Below the pieces are notes generated by a model. The model was given only the letters and a program-made list of their open reading frames with translations, had not been told where the DNA came from and did not search any database. Of a DNA stretch of 64,000 nucleotides, positions 22,251 to 34,157 are shown piece after piece. The position numbers and the translations under genes are program-made. Location: assembly GCA_026873275.1 (NCBI GenBank), contig JANTUC010000008.1:1736001-1800000 (forward strand), read 5' to 3'. Source of the DNA: Pseudopithomyces maydicus (Eukaryota; Ascomycota; Dothideomycetes; Pleosporales; Didymosphaeriaceae). The stretch's first letter is position 1. Each line of letters starts with the position of its first letter.

Positions 22251-24510
22251 ATGGCGACTCTCAAGTTCGCGCCCTGGCAGAGCGACGTAGACGTCCAGTT
22301 CTACGCCGCTCTTGCCCACATCAAGATCAACCACGACAAGCTCGACGACTCGGCGCGCAAAGTGCTCGGCCTGTACGAAGTGCGCGCCGGCGACGCACCG
22401 GGACGCTCAAATCGCATTCAAATCCTCCCGAATGCGCTGACCTCGGACGACACGCCGCCTAACTTTTGTCGCGCAGAGGGAATCATCAAGAATTGTAATA
22501 CTATCGAGGATTACAAAGCTCTCGATCGCACACAGGTGTTGGAGCGGTGCGCGCAGACGGTAAGCTGGATGGCGTGCTGATCGATGGCGTCGCTGACGTG
22601 TGGCAGATATGGGAAGCTATCCACGACGGCTCGATATACGAGTGTCCGTCGCTTCTGTCTGCATTTACCCTCATCACATTTGCAAACCTTAAGAAATACA
22701 AATTCACATATCACTTTGGCTTTCCAGCCATCCAGTCAGACCCGCCGTGGAAGCAAACTGGGGAGATCAAGCGTCTGGGCTCGCGCGAAACAGTACAGCT
22801 AGTCGATGCCGTTCAGACATTCAAGTATCGCTCAGATGCGCGACAACGAGGCTTTTTCCTTGCGAAGAAGGTCCGCTCAAAAGTACCAGAGGAGGATCCG
22901 GACCCCGAAGGCCCGCCTACAACTCCCGTAGACGATCTGGGATATCGATGGGCGATTGGTAGTCTGGCGCTGTACGAGAAGGATTTCTTCGAGGGGGTAG
23001 AAAAGGAAGATCAATTTGTGTGTTTTGCCGACCCTTCGACGTACGAGGAGAATCCTAGCTGGATACTGCGCAACTTGTTGGTTTTGATTAGATATCGCTG
23101 GAAAATCGATAACGTGCAAGTGTTGTGTTATCGGGACACACATATTCGACGGGACGAGGCGCGGTCGTTGATATTACAACTTGAGTCCCCTCCGATATCT
23201 GAGCTCGGTATATCGTCAGAAGATTCCGGTAGTAGAGTACCAAAGCTTCCTAAGGTCACTGGCTGGGAACGTAACGAAGCCAATAAACTCACCTCGCGAA
23301 CGGTGGATCTCTCGGAATACATGGACGAACGGAAACTTGCCGATCAAGCCGTGGATCTGAACCTCAAGTTGATCAAGTGGCGTATAGCTCCTACCATCGA
23401 CCTCGATGTCATCAAGAATACCAAGTGCTTGTTGCTTGGTGCCGGTACACTAGGCTCCTATGTTTCACGGATCTTGATGGGATGGGGTGTACGGAAAATC
23501 TCACTCATCGACAATGCGACAGTGAGCTTCTCGAACCCTGTACGCCAGCCTCTTTTCGACTTCAAAGACTGCCTACAGGGAGGCGCGAAAAAGGCCGAAC
23601 GAGCAGCCGAAGCATTGGAAGAGATATACCCCGGTGTCGAAGCAAAGGGCTACGTCATGGAAGTCCCAATGGCAGGCCACCCCATCATCGACGAGAGCAA
23701 AACCAAAGCAAACTTCGAGCAACTAGGAAAATTAATAGACGAGCACGACGCCATATTCCTCCTCATGGACACGCGAGAAAGCCGCTGGCTCCCCACCGTC
23801 ATGGGCAAAGCCAAGGGCAAAATCGTGCTCAACGCCGCCCTCGGCTTCGACACCTTCGTCGTCATGCGCCACGGCCTCAAGCCCACGCCCGACGGCCAAG
23901 GCGAGGAAGAACTAGGCTGCTACTTTTGCAACGATGTCGTCGCCCCCGCAGACGTAGGTCCCATCCACCCTCCCTCGATAAAAAAAGTATCTCAAACTAA
24001 TCAAACCAACAGTCCCTCAGCAACGCAACCCTCGACCAACAATGCACCGTCACCCGCCCCGGCATCGCCCCCCTCGCCTCCAGCCTCCTCGTCGAACTCC
24101 TCATCTCCATCCTCCAACACCCGCTGCGCGCCCGCGCCCCCGCCGACCCCTCCACCACCCCTTCAAGCACAAAACCCCTCTCCGCATCCCACCCCTCCCT
24201 CCCCGCGCCCTTCGTCCACCCCCTCGGCGCCGTCCCCCACACCATCCGGGGTACCCTGCACGACTTTACGAATCGCCAGGTCACGGGCCGGCCGTACGAT
24301 TGCTGCTCCGCGTGCAGCGATAAGGTGGTGAGCATGTATGAGCGGGATCCGTGGGCGTTTGTGAAGAGGGCGCTTGGCGAGAAGGGGTGGGTGGAGGAGA
24401 TGTCGGGGTTGGCGGAGGTGCAGAGGAGAGCGGAGGAGATGGCGGGGGAGGTGGAGTGGAGTGAGGGGGAGGATGGGTTTGAGGAGGAGGGGGAGGGTGA
24501 GTTGGTTTAG
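22251..24510 (+). CDS. ATG7: Autophagy E1-like activating enzyme Atg7
   Basis: Exons 22251-22559, 22607-23953 and 24013-24510 give 717 residues. The N-terminal domain (MATLKFAPWQSDVDVQFYAA...) recruits Atg3/Atg10. The adenylation domain starts with ATP-binding LLLGAGTLGSYVSRILMGWG (~378-397) and DNATVSFSNPVRQPLF. Paired zinc-binding cysteines are seen in GCYFCND and CCSAC. The catalytic cysteine is C563 in TLDQQCTVTRPG, placed right after the second intron, which confirms that splice. The C-terminal tail is acidic (EWSEGEDGFEEEGEGELV). The enzyme activates Atg8 and Atg12 for conjugation in the cytosol. All exons join in phase without frame breaks. Exon 3 is much more GC-rich at third positions than exon 2. 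Confidence 0.97.
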
Positions 24511-25441
24511 TGGAAAGAGGGGATAGGGGAGGAGAGGGGAAGCGAGGGGAAGGGATGAGGATGGGGATGGTGATGGCGTTTTTTTACTTTTCTTTCCTTT
24601 CCTTTTCTTTTCTTTTCTTTTCACTTCGTGTGGAGTTTTCAACACGAGCTCTGAATGTGATTTTAAGATGCCATTTTTCATACCCGTTTTAGAGACGACG
24701 TGCAACATGACTATGTATATCAATCAGTTGAGTTGATGGTACCTGTGTTAACATCCTAGCTAATCAACTGCTTGACCGGAAAATAATCACACTGAATTAG
24801 GGTGCTATCTGCGCTATACAAAGAAGAATATCGTTATTTTCTCCATTTTCCTTCTCCCCTCGTCAAAAATAGCAGAACAGGTAAGTGCTATATTACATGG
24901 AGGTGAATTTCTTAAGCTCTGCTATGAATGTGAGGTAAGACATGTGCCTTTGATTAACGCTATAGAATCAGAGTGGTTCGTTAGTGCTTGGGTTAACACG
25001 TGGGGTCTAGAAAATATGCATTTTGAGTGATGTAATGGGTCTTGAAGAAACATGCGAAGCTTAGATAATAAAGATCTAGACCTTTTAATTCGGTCCTGGG
25101 ACGACTTGTATGTATTTGAGAACATAGGACTAGAGTGACTTACTCCATAGGGCTCGGAGTAATACAATATCCAGGATGACGAGGATAACTTGTGGCTTCA
25201 CTGGTACTGTTCCACCACGTCAGAGGGAAAGAATGCATGTTAGAGAAACAATTGCACGTCAGAAGATATTCGTATTTAAGACAAGAGTGGAAAACTACCC
25301 CTTGATCCAAAAGCTCCTCGCTTCGTATTTTGCCCCTCGCACCCCTCATAATTATACAAGATTCATTGTACACTCTCTTTCTCCTCACGCGAGAGCCAAG
25401 CCAATCCCCTTCTTTCCTGCTCCTCCCTCTTCCGAAACCAC
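24511..25441. other. Convergent intergenic region with pyrimidine tract
   Basis: Lies between the 3' ends of ATG7 and PHB2. It holds a T/C-rich tract of (CTTTT)-like units at about 24579-24621; the rest is AT-rich with no supported gene. Confidence 0.45.
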
Positions 25442-26526
25442 CTATTTCCCAGCCCTCTTATCCTTATCCGTCTGCGACTGGCTGATGTTGAGGCCCAAGC
25501 CTTGCGAGTCGAGGTACACCTTGTTCTGGGAGTTTTGCAGAATCTGCGCGATGCTCTTCGCGTTGTCAAACTCCCTCAGGTCGACGTACGACCTCGACTT
25601 CTTGATGGCGTCACCGATGAGCTCGGCGGAGCGCGCCTCACCCTGCGCGCGCACGACGGTGGCTTGCTTCTCCTGGCGGGCCTTGTCGACGACGAAGGCG
25701 GCGCGCTGGGCGTCCTGCTGGGCGACCTGCTTGGCTTCGACGGCGGCGGTGAACTCGGGGGAGAAGGCGAGGTGCTGGGTACGTCAGTTTGGTGGGACTT
25801 TCGCGGGGTGGCTCAGGAGCTACGTACCGTCAGAGACACATCGTCGAGCATGATGTTGAACCTCGCTGCTCTCCGCACGAGGTTCTCCCGCACCAGCCGA
25901 CTGACGTTCTCACGCTGGGTGATCAGCTGGCTCGCGTTGAACTGCGCGACGACGCTCTTCAGGACCTCGTTCACAATGGATGGCAGCACCCTCTCGTCGT
26001 AGTCTGTGCCCAGGGTCCGGTAGATCTGTGGCAGGGCGTCGACGCGCGGTCTCGAGAGCACACGGCATGTGATGTTGACCATCTGCAGGTCCTTGGTGCC
26101 GGTGAGGGAGGCGACATTTCGGGGCTTCGCGCGCACGTCGTAGGTGATGGGGGTCTCGAACCACGGGAGACGGAAATGGGTTCCTTCGCTGTAGATCTCC
26201 TTCTGCACGCCGCCTAACCTGGTGTACTTGATCGCGCGGTGACCACCGTCGACTGTTGCCCTGTCAGTTCCGTTCCATGCAATGACGTGCCATGCCATGT
26301 CTTGGTCCACGCGAATGGAGCTCTGGCATATATCACGCTATCACGCACCGTTGAACAGCGCATTGTTCGCCAGCCAGATGCCGCCGCCGAGCAGGACGAG
26401 GCCTCCGAGTCCTCCGAGGGCGCCCTTGGGTGGCCCGCCGCCGCCGCCGCGGCCGAGTTGCTGGGACCGGCGGGTGAGTTCGTTCTGGATGCGCTGCCAG
26501 GCTTCCTTGGGGTCGGGGGCAGACAT
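25442..26526 (-). CDS. PHB2: Prohibitin-2, mitochondrial inner-membrane scaffold subunit
   Basis: Exons 26526-26349, 26252-25828 and 25774-25442, with introns of 96 and 53 bases, give 311 residues, the normal PHB2 length. The start MSAPDPKEAWQRIQNELTRR precedes a Gly-rich segment and the N-terminal membrane helix (GGLGGLVLLGGGIWLANNAL). The SPFH domain follows: VDGGHRAIKYTRLGGVQKEI, EGTHFRLPWFETPITYDVRA, and PRNVASLTGTKDLQMVNITC. The C-terminal coiled coil runs from HLAFSPEFTAAVEAKQVAQQ to about KKSRSYVDLREFDNAKSIAQ. With PHB1 it forms ring complexes in the inner membrane that chaperone respiratory subunits and regulate m-AAA protease. Divergent from the lectin gene. Confidence 0.97.
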
Positions 26527-27265
26527 GGTGGCGGGTGGATTCGGTGGATCGGATGGGATGGCGACGATGGCGAGGGTGCCGTTGGTGGTGAGGTCGACGA
26601 AAAGATGGCGGCGAAACCGAAGCTCCGCCTTGCAGGGATGGTGCTCTCGCCGTGCCAAGCATCAACCCCAGGTGCGGGTCGCCGCGTCCCTTCCCTTCTC
26701 CCCTGCACCGCGCCCGGCTCACCCAAGCAGGCCCAGGGCTCTTGGGCGGCGGGCAGCTGTTTGGGAGCGTCCGTAATTCTCCATGATAACACTGTCCCCG
26801 TTTCTCATACCGCTTGGCGGAGGGGTCCAAAACGGCGGCTCGTAGCTGCTGTATCCGTCAGTGCACGGTTCAGGCCAATCAATGTCGGAGAGTGCATCTT
26901 GCTTAAGCACAGCTGGCCAAAAGCTCCAGACGGCCTAACATAGTTTATATTCAGGAAGCTGGCTTGACGTCGCATTCACCTGCTCTTGCGCCTGCTCTTG
27001 TGATACCCTTTCTTTCTTACGCTTGCTCCGCTCCACCATCCATATCAGCCTGACCTTCGTTGTTGCGTGGCAGCTTTGTGCGACGGAGCTCCAGCCAGCT
27101 ATTGAGGTACAATGCGGGCATGTCCCCAATGCGCACCGGGGCCCTTGCTGACCATGTGAATAGAACAGAGCTTCAGTCGACTGTCGCCCGGTCTTCTCGT
27201 TGGCCGACTCTTAACATACATTCCGTCGATATATCTGCCCGCGCACCTTGCCCCCCGCCGCCGCC
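26527..27265. promoter_or_regulatory. Divergent promoter region PHB2 / L-type lectin
   Basis: 739 bases between two divergent start codons. No supported frame in it belongs to a separate gene; open frames near 26530-26900 have no domain and overlap the PHB2 leader. Confidence 0.4.
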
Positions 27266-28783
27266 ATGTACCTCACATCACGGTGCCTGAAGACCATTGT
27301 CTGGTCCGCCCTTGCTTTCTCTACCGCCCGCGCCCAATACATAATAGACAACCTGAGTTTTGGCCAGAAAGAAGGCCAGCCCATATCACCAAACCTGCGC
27401 GCAATCCCCCACTACGATGCCAAAGGTCTTGGCTGGGACATCGAGATACTGTCCGACCGCGCCGTCCTGACACCGCCATGGCCTGGAAACAAGCGCGGAG
27501 CTCTGTGGAGCGAGGATCCATTACACCATGCTGGCGATTGGACTGCTGAGTTGCATTTCCGTGCGTCGGGTATGGAGCGGGGTGGCGGTAACCTGCAGCT
27601 ATGGTACACCAGGGAATCGCAGAAGAACGAGCAACCCGCGAGCCTGTACACGGCACCCAAGTTTGACGGATTGGTCTTGGTCGTCGACCAGTACGAGGGA
27701 CGAGGTGGATCGGTGCGCGCGTTCTTGAACGATGGCAGCGTTGACTTCAAGGCGCATCACGATCTCGACCAGCTCGCCTTTGGACAGTGCAACTACGCAT
27801 ACAGGAACTTGGGCTACTTTAGCAACCTGAAAATCCATCAGGCGAACGGGAAGTTCGAGGTTACTGTTGACGGCAATCCGTGTTTTTCGACGGACAAGGC
27901 AAGCCATTGAACCTACCGCTCTCCTGTAAAATCTAACAATGAGTACAGGTCAAGCTCCCAGAAGGGTACCACTTCGGTATCACCGCCTCCTCCGCCGAAA
28001 ACCCCGACTCCTTCGAAGTCCAGAAATTCGTCGTCTCCACCACCAACGCCCACACCCGCGAAGAGCCCGGCGCCTGGAAACAAGACAGCAACCAAGGCCA
28101 GCAGCAACAGCAGCAAGAGCCGGAGCCAGACTACAGCAACCAGCGGAAGACCCAGCCCCCTCCCCGCGTCCACGGAAACTGGCTCAAGCGCACCCAGGAG
28201 CAGAACAAGCCCATCGACCCCAACATCCCGCAGATGGTCGAAGACGTCTTCGCCGCAAACATCAAGTCCCAGCAAGACCAGTTCGCAGACCTGCACAACC
28301 GCCTGCAGATCATCAACCACAAGATCGACGGCCTCTACGACCTCCTCGAGAAAATCGCAGCCGACAACGACAACCGCTTCAACCAGCTCATGGGCCGCGT
28401 GACGCCCATGCACGACCAGGTCAGCGCGGTCCAGCGCAACGTCGAGAAGGTGGAGCGCACGACCATGGAGACGCTGCGCGACCTCGAGAGCAAGGACTTC
28501 AAGGACTTGCTCAACTCCGTGCACCAGTCTATCAACCAGGGGCACAGCGCGTTGAGCAGCAACATCCCGCTCGCTATTTCCGATAGTAAGTCATCTACAG
28601 GACTTGATCCGTTTGATTCATCAACGAGAGATGTGTCGTGCTAACGCCCAAACAGTCGTCGACAAGAAGCGCCCCAGCATGCTGACCTTCCTCCTCGCCG
28701 CCGTCGCGGTGCAGATCATGGTCGTGGGCGCGTACATGATGTACAAGAAGAGGAGGAACAGTGCGCCCAAGAAGTACCTGTAA
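27266..28783 (+). CDS. L-type lectin ER-Golgi cargo receptor (Emp46/47, ERGIC-53-like)
   Basis: Exons 27266-27898, 27949-28585 and 28656-28783 give 465 residues. The first intron starts with GC (AAG|GCAAGC...CTAACA...ACAG), a rare GC-AG intron. A signal peptide (MYLTSRCLKTIVWSALAFST) precedes the legume-lectin-like domain: LSFGQKEGQPISPN, GNKRGALWSEDPL, KFDGLVLVVDQYEG and QCNYAYRNLGYFSN. A Gln-rich linker, a coiled coil (LHNRLQIINHKIDGLYDLLE) and one TM helix (MLTFLLAAVAVQIMVVGAYM) follow. The last four residues KKYL form a KKXX di-lysine COPI retrieval signal. It should carry glycoproteins from ER to Golgi and recycle. The start at 27266 is chosen because it begins the signal peptide; an upstream ATG at 27248 adds six residues. 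Confidence 0.93.
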
Positions 28784-30145
28784 AGCTCTCTCTCACTCAC
28801 ACTCCTGTTTTCAATTTTCAATTTTTTTTTCATTCAAGCATTAACGTGAGCTCGTTTGGTAGGTAGGAGGTGTTCGTCTTGGGATTGGTCTCGGGGCTTG
28901 TTTACAGAGTAGCTGTTCCACACACTGCAGGCTAGTTGGTCTGACTTGTTGGCGAGTTTTTGTTATCCGAGTACCATTGCGTTTAGGGGTGTGGTGGCGG
29001 AGTTGCAAGTGTATATAGATGGCGTTGGGGCGGTGGGGTGTTTGTAGAGAGGGGAGGTATATCAATCGAGGCTTTTTTTGATCATGATGAGATTTCGAAC
29101 CCGTAGTCATGCAGAGCACAACGTTGTTTTACAAGCTCCTACAATACATAACCTCATTTTCGTTGGTTCGGTCAACTCATTGCGCTTTTTTTCACTCGCT
29201 AAATAGTAGGTTTTACAAAAGAATCTTGTGCTTGTGATCCGGTACTTTCAAGCCAGTCTTTCTATCCTGTCGATGTATATAGCCACAGACGTATACTACT
29301 ACTGGGCTATTAGAAGAGGCCAGTAAAACGCTGCACTGAAAGACGAAGCAGTGAGTATCATACAAGCGAATCAAAATAGTAATAGATTTATAGAATCGCA
29401 GCCATGAACGTATCTTCCAATCGGCGTCGACAACTCCCCGCGCCCGCCCGGGGGGCAACCTCTAGCCACGTGACCCTCCTCAGCGCGCTTGGGCGTGGAG
29501 GAACAACAGAACACAGCACTCACACGATCGCATCTCGTTCCGACCAAAAACTAAAATTGCATCAAACCAAATAAGACGGTGCGAAAAAGCTGGGATACTA
29601 ATCAACATCCCCATCCATCAATCATCGATCCATCCGAATAGCGATCAAACCATGCGCTCACATAACACGACCTTGCGCAATCCCAATCTCCAGCCCTATC
29701 CTTCCACTCCAAACCCCCCAAGATAGATCCAATAACTCCACAAAATCCCGCACTATCCGCGCCGCCCGTCCCGCCTCAAACGTCCCTCCATCCCATCCCA
29801 CAGCCCAAGCCAGCCTCCTCCCCCAAATTCCGCGTCTACCCTACCCCACACTCTCGGTTCGGCTTCGTCACGGAATCGCCCCGCGGCCAGGCCACATGCC
29901 GACGGAACCCAGCTCTCCTCGTTCGAGCTAGCTCCAGCTCCAGCTATGTACTTAGCTCCAGCTGTATCCGCACTCCACTTCCCGAGGTTATGTAGTCGGG
30001 CGGACGACTTTGCGTGCGTTTGTTTTGCGATTGAGAGCCACGATCGTTGGTGTTGCATTGATTGAGAGTTGTTCATTTATTTATCAGCCGTCGGTGAATT
30101 GGGGGCTAAGCAAACGTCGAAGAGAATACACAGGTAGCCCGCACC
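28784..30145. other. Intergenic, no supported gene
   Basis: About 1.36 kb between the lectin gene and the CoA-transferase gene. Short frames on both strands have no domains. GCTCCA-type hexamer repeats occur near 29925-29960. The stretch before 30146 must hold the transferase promoter. Confidence 0.4.
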
Positions 30146-31807
30146 ATGCCGTTGCTAACCCGGACTTACCGCACCGCTGCGCTGCTCTCGCGCAGTGCAT
30201 CAAAGGTGAGTATCACGATATTCTGCACCGATCAATTCACGTTAACATCACCCAGACCTACCTCAATCTCGCCCGCACCTTCTCCACCTCCCCCGCAAAA
30301 ATGAAATCAACAAAATATACTCCTCCCCCGCTGCCGCCCTCCACGACATGCCCTCCAACTCCACCCTTCTCTGCGGCGGCTTCGGCCTCTCAGGCGTCCC
30401 CGACACGCTCATCAGCCAGGTGAAAGCGACGCCCTCCATAACGGGCCTCACCGCCGTGTCTAACAACGCGGGCATCGTCGGCTCGGGCCTCGGCCTCCTG
30501 CTCGAGAGCAAGCAGATATCGAAGATGATTGCTAGCTACGTGGGGGAGAACAAGGTCCTCGAGCGCATGTATCTGACGGGGGAGCTGGAACTGGAACTCA
30601 CGCCGCAGGGGACGCTGGCGGAGCGGTGTCGCGCGGGGGCGCAGGGATCCCGGCGTTTTTCACGCCCGCTGCGTTCGGCACCGTGGTGCAGACGGGGGAG
30701 GTCGCGCTCAGGCATAATGAGGATGGCAGCGTGGCGAGGTACTCGGAGCCGCGGGACGTGCGCGTGTTCGACGGGAAGAGCTACGTGATGGAGGAGGCGA
30801 TCCGGGGGGACTATGCGTTTGTGAAAGCGTGGCGGGCGGACCGGCTGGGGAACCTGCAGTTTCGGTATGCGGCGCAGAATTTCAACGGGGCGATGGCGCG
30901 GAACGCGAGGGTGACGGTGGTGGAGGCCGAGGAGATTGTGGAGGTTGGGGAAATCGAACCGCATGCCGTGCATGTCCCCGGTATCTACGTCGATCGCGTC
31001 GTCCAGTCCACCGCCCCGAAGAACATCGAGAAGGTCGTCAACGCAAAGGACCCCAAGGACGCCACGGCCAGCGCCCTGGGCACCGGCGACGCGGCCTCAA
31101 AGCGCGAGCGCATCGTCAGGCGCGCCGCGAAGGAGTTCAAAAACGGCATGTACGCCAATCTCGGCATCGGGATGCCCATGCTAGCCCCCTCCTTCGTGGA
31201 CCCCTCCATCGAACTTCAACTCCAATCCGAGAACGGCATCCTGGGCTTAGGCCCCTACCCAGCGCCCGGCGCCGAAGACCCAGACCTCATCAACGCCGGC
31301 AAGGAAACCGTCACCCTGCTCCCCGGGGCGTCTACCTTCGGCTCAGAGGAATCCTTCGGCATGATCCGCGCCGGCAAGATCGACCTCACGATCCTGGGCG
31401 CCATGCAGGTGAGCGCGCGGGGCGACCTCGCCAACTGGATGCTACCGGGCAAGGTGAAGGGGTTCGGGGGCGCCATGGACCTGGTGAGCAACCCGTCTGC
31501 GACGCGTGTGGTGGTCACGATGGAGCACGTGGATAAGAAGGGGCGGCCGAAGATTCTGGGGCAGTGCGAGTTCCCGTTGACGGGGCGGGCGTGCGTGAGT
31601 AGGATTATTACGGACTTGGTGAGTTGACACATGAGGGTTGGTGTGAAGAGAGGATTTCTGGCTAACGAGTCGCAGTGTGTGTTCGATGTTGATTTCACCG
31701 AGGGCCTGACGCTGATTGAGGTTGCGGATGGGGTGACGGTTGACGAGGTGCGGGCGAAGACGGGGGCGGCGTTTAAGGTTGCGGATGAGGTGAAGCCTAT
31801 GTTGTGA
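30146..31807 (+). CDS. Mitochondrial succinyl-CoA:3-ketoacid CoA transferase with two frame breaks
   Basis: Exons 30146-30205, 30256-31618 and 31676-31807. The start MPLLTRTYRTAALLSRSASK continuing to TYLNLARTFSTSP is a mitochondrial presequence. The alpha half carries LLCGGFGLSGVPDTLI and GIPAFFTPAAFGTVVQTGEV; the beta half has MYANLGIGMPMLAPSF and the catalytic-glutamate motif QSENGILGLGPYP, and ends CVFDVDFTEGLTLIEV...KPML. The enzyme moves CoA from succinyl-CoA to acetoacetate in ketone-body use. Two extra bases are needed: one in the A run 30304-30306 (joining the presequence to INKIYSSPAAALHDM) and one in the G5 run 30635-30639 (joining TLAER to the GGAGIPAFF region). With both, the protein is 518 residues, the normal length. 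Both lie in homopolymers. Confidence 0.92.
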
Positions 31808-32410
31808 GGGGTGGGGCGATGGCTTACCTGTTGTGTTGTAAATACCATGGCGTTACGTTGGAGCTTGTATAAGAGCGTCTAATGAGAATGAGGTTATGTA
31901 TTGGAGGGGAAAATGGCATCATCTTCATAGCGCGAAATATGCATATACAAGGTTGGTGGTGGAGATAGCGAGCGAAATTGACAATATTCATACGTTTTTC
32001 TAGGTCACTGCTAGATTGGTCTTTCCACTTGATCCACACTGATGAGCTGGGAAGTACAGTACACTGGGGCTGCTGAATTGGATCAGTCTAGATCTCTGTT
32101 CGTGCCGGCTATGGTAGTTATATTGCTTTTGATATAACGCGATACTATCTAAAGCTCACACGACTCAATCCGACCAACCAGCTGACTTTCCCCAGATTTG
32201 CAAACAATAACTCTGATTGGAATCTTATTCTAATATTCTATTCTCGATCTAGTTTACCATGTACAGAATTGCCGGCATGGACAACGGCTCCACGGTTCTA
32301 GGCACATGACGCCATGAGCAGGATATGTAGGCCGTAACAAAGTCTTCAAAGTGCATCTATTCTCTTATATCTCCAGAATCATCCTTTCTCCTACAAGGTT
32401 CACGGCCACC
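31808..32410. other. Intergenic, upstream of AA9 gene
   Basis: No supported gene; AT-rich, holding the transferase 3' flank and the AA9 promoter. Confidence 0.4.
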
Positions 32411-33350
32411 ATGAAGTCCTTTATATTCGTTCCCGCGTTGCTCATCCAGCAGGCCGCCGCCCACGCCCTCTTCCAACAATTCTGGGTTAATGGCGTCGAT
32501 AAGTCAAATACATGTGTTCGCACGCCGCGCTCTAATAGCCCTGTTTCCAGCGTCTCTTCCAATGACATGCGCTGTAACTCGGGCGGTGCAGCTGGCGTAT
32601 CGGGGAAGTGCGCTGTCAACGCCGGTGATACAGTCGCAGTAGAGATGCATCAGGTATACTAATTTCTTTCTTATTATAAACAGGCACGATCTTCCTTGCG
32701 AAGTATAACTAACGCCAAAAGCAACCCGGCGACCGTGGCTGCACCAACGAGGCCATCGGCGGAAATCATTACGGCCCCGTCCTCGTCTACATGAGCAAAG
32801 TCCCCGATGCCTCCAAGGCCGATGGTTCGAGTGGGTGGTTCAAGGTCTACGAGAACGGGTGGGCGGCTGCGCCGGGGAACAAGGGCGCAGCAGATAACGA
32901 CTACTGGGGTGTGAAGGACATGAACAAGTGCTGCGGAAAAGTCAACTTCAAGATCCCGGCTGAACTTGCACCGGGAGACTATCTACTGAGAGCAGAGGTT
33001 GTAGCGCTGCACACTGCTCAATCTGCAGGAGGTGCACAGTTCTACATGAGCTGTTACCAGATAACCGTGGCAGGAAGCGGGTCGCTAGCGCCGGCGACGG
33101 TGAAGATTCCTGGGATCTATACGGCTAGTGGTGAGTTGAGTCGGGGCTCAGGAAAGGAAAGAGATGCGTGCTGTGCTAATATGTTTCTGTTGCAGATCCA
33201 GGCATCAAGATTAATATCCACTCTGCTATCTCCGGGTACACGGTTCCGGGGCCAAAGGTCATTGCTCAAGGCACAACGGTAATACCTGGTAATCCGGTCT
33301 GCTCGAAAAAGATGATCCGTGGTACGAACGAAATATTCGGGGTTTTGTGA
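32411..33350 (+). CDS. AA9 lytic polysaccharide monooxygenase, secreted
   Basis: Exons 32411-32653, 32722-33130 and 33196-33350 give 268 residues. A 17-residue signal peptide (MKSFIFVPALLIQQAAA) is followed by His18, which becomes the N-terminal copper ligand of the histidine brace (HALFQQFWVNGVDK). The second brace histidine is H97 in GGNHYGPVLVYM, and the axial tyrosine is near residue 189 in GAQFYMSCYQITV. Further family marks are KCCGKVNFKIPAELAPGDYL and GIYTASDPGIKINIHSAISG. It oxidatively cleaves cellulose or related glucans, using copper and peroxide or oxygen. There is no C-terminal carbohydrate-binding module. All three exons join in phase. Start chosen at the ATG beginning the signal peptide. 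Confidence 0.94.
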
Positions 33351-34157
33351 GGTATTTGCTGCAAGGCTTTGCAATGTTTCACCGGTAGAGAGCAGGGCGG
33401 AGGATAGATATAAGGCGACGATACGCTTGCTTGTAAGCTTAACAAGCGTCAGCCTTGATAGTGTTGTAGATCTGTTCTAGCAAATGAGATGGGTTTGTGC
33501 TACAAGGTTTGGTGGCAGGCAGTTAGGCTAGTCGTCTGAGTTACCAGTGGCATAGTTAATTTCTCGGTGTATTCTGAGATTGATTGACATGTAAATTCCT
33601 GACCTGGCATTCAGGCGAAGGAACATACCGGTGGACACGTGATTAACACGTGACCGGCATACCGTACACTCGTAGACATCGTCAATATCGTCGGCTTTCA
33701 TCCATTAGTAGCATAATTGCACTGCTAAAGTCCCCTCTTGAGCTCTTATGTATAATATCTTTGAGAAAAAGATTATAATATCGAATGGTATGTGAGATGA
33801 GGGAGCGTCTTGCATAGCCCCGGCTGTCTACGTGTCTCAGACATGTGTTCACCGGCAGAAGCCACATCAGCATAGCCCAGTAGTTCTGCACCAATCATCC
33901 GATAAGCCTTTCATGTCGTGCTTCGGTCACACGAATGTGGTGCGCGCGGAATGCCTACGTAGGCAGAAATTGAAAAGTGCCAAGGAGCATGCACAAGGCT
34001 GAGGCCTCATCTTATCCTGGAGGACCTACATCAACTCTACCGATAGCCTTCTCGAAGCAATCGAATTATTATATCTAAGTTTTGTGAAGCTATCCTAGAT
34101 CGTTCCCAATAAAGGCACATTCGACGATTCGCACAGTTATCAACAATCCTCACGTTT
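33351..34157. other. Intergenic upstream of kinase-NLR gene, with palindromic motifs
   Basis: About 800 bases, no supported gene. It holds two direct copies of ACACGTGA at 33635-33642 and 33646-33653 (each with a CACGTG E-box) and a perfect 14-base palindrome TGCCTACGTAGGCA at 33952-33965, about 190 bases before the next start. Confidence 0.5.
33635..33653. promoter_or_regulatory. Paired CACGTG (E-box) motifs
   Basis: ACACGTGA occurs twice with a three-base spacer. CACGTG is the core site of fungal bHLH regulators; pairing raises the chance of function, but this is inference. The nearest downstream gene is the kinase-NLR at 34158. Confidence 0.35.

Noticed and set aside
27913..28545. 210-codon minus-strand open frame opposite the lectin gene
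   Set aside because: Antisense of the coiled-coil exon; Val/Leu-rich composition is a mirror of the GC-rich sense codons.
29085..29115. TTCGAACCC-like T-loop sequence suggesting a tRNA
   Set aside because: The flanks cannot form the 5-bp T-stem, acceptor or anticodon arms on either strand.
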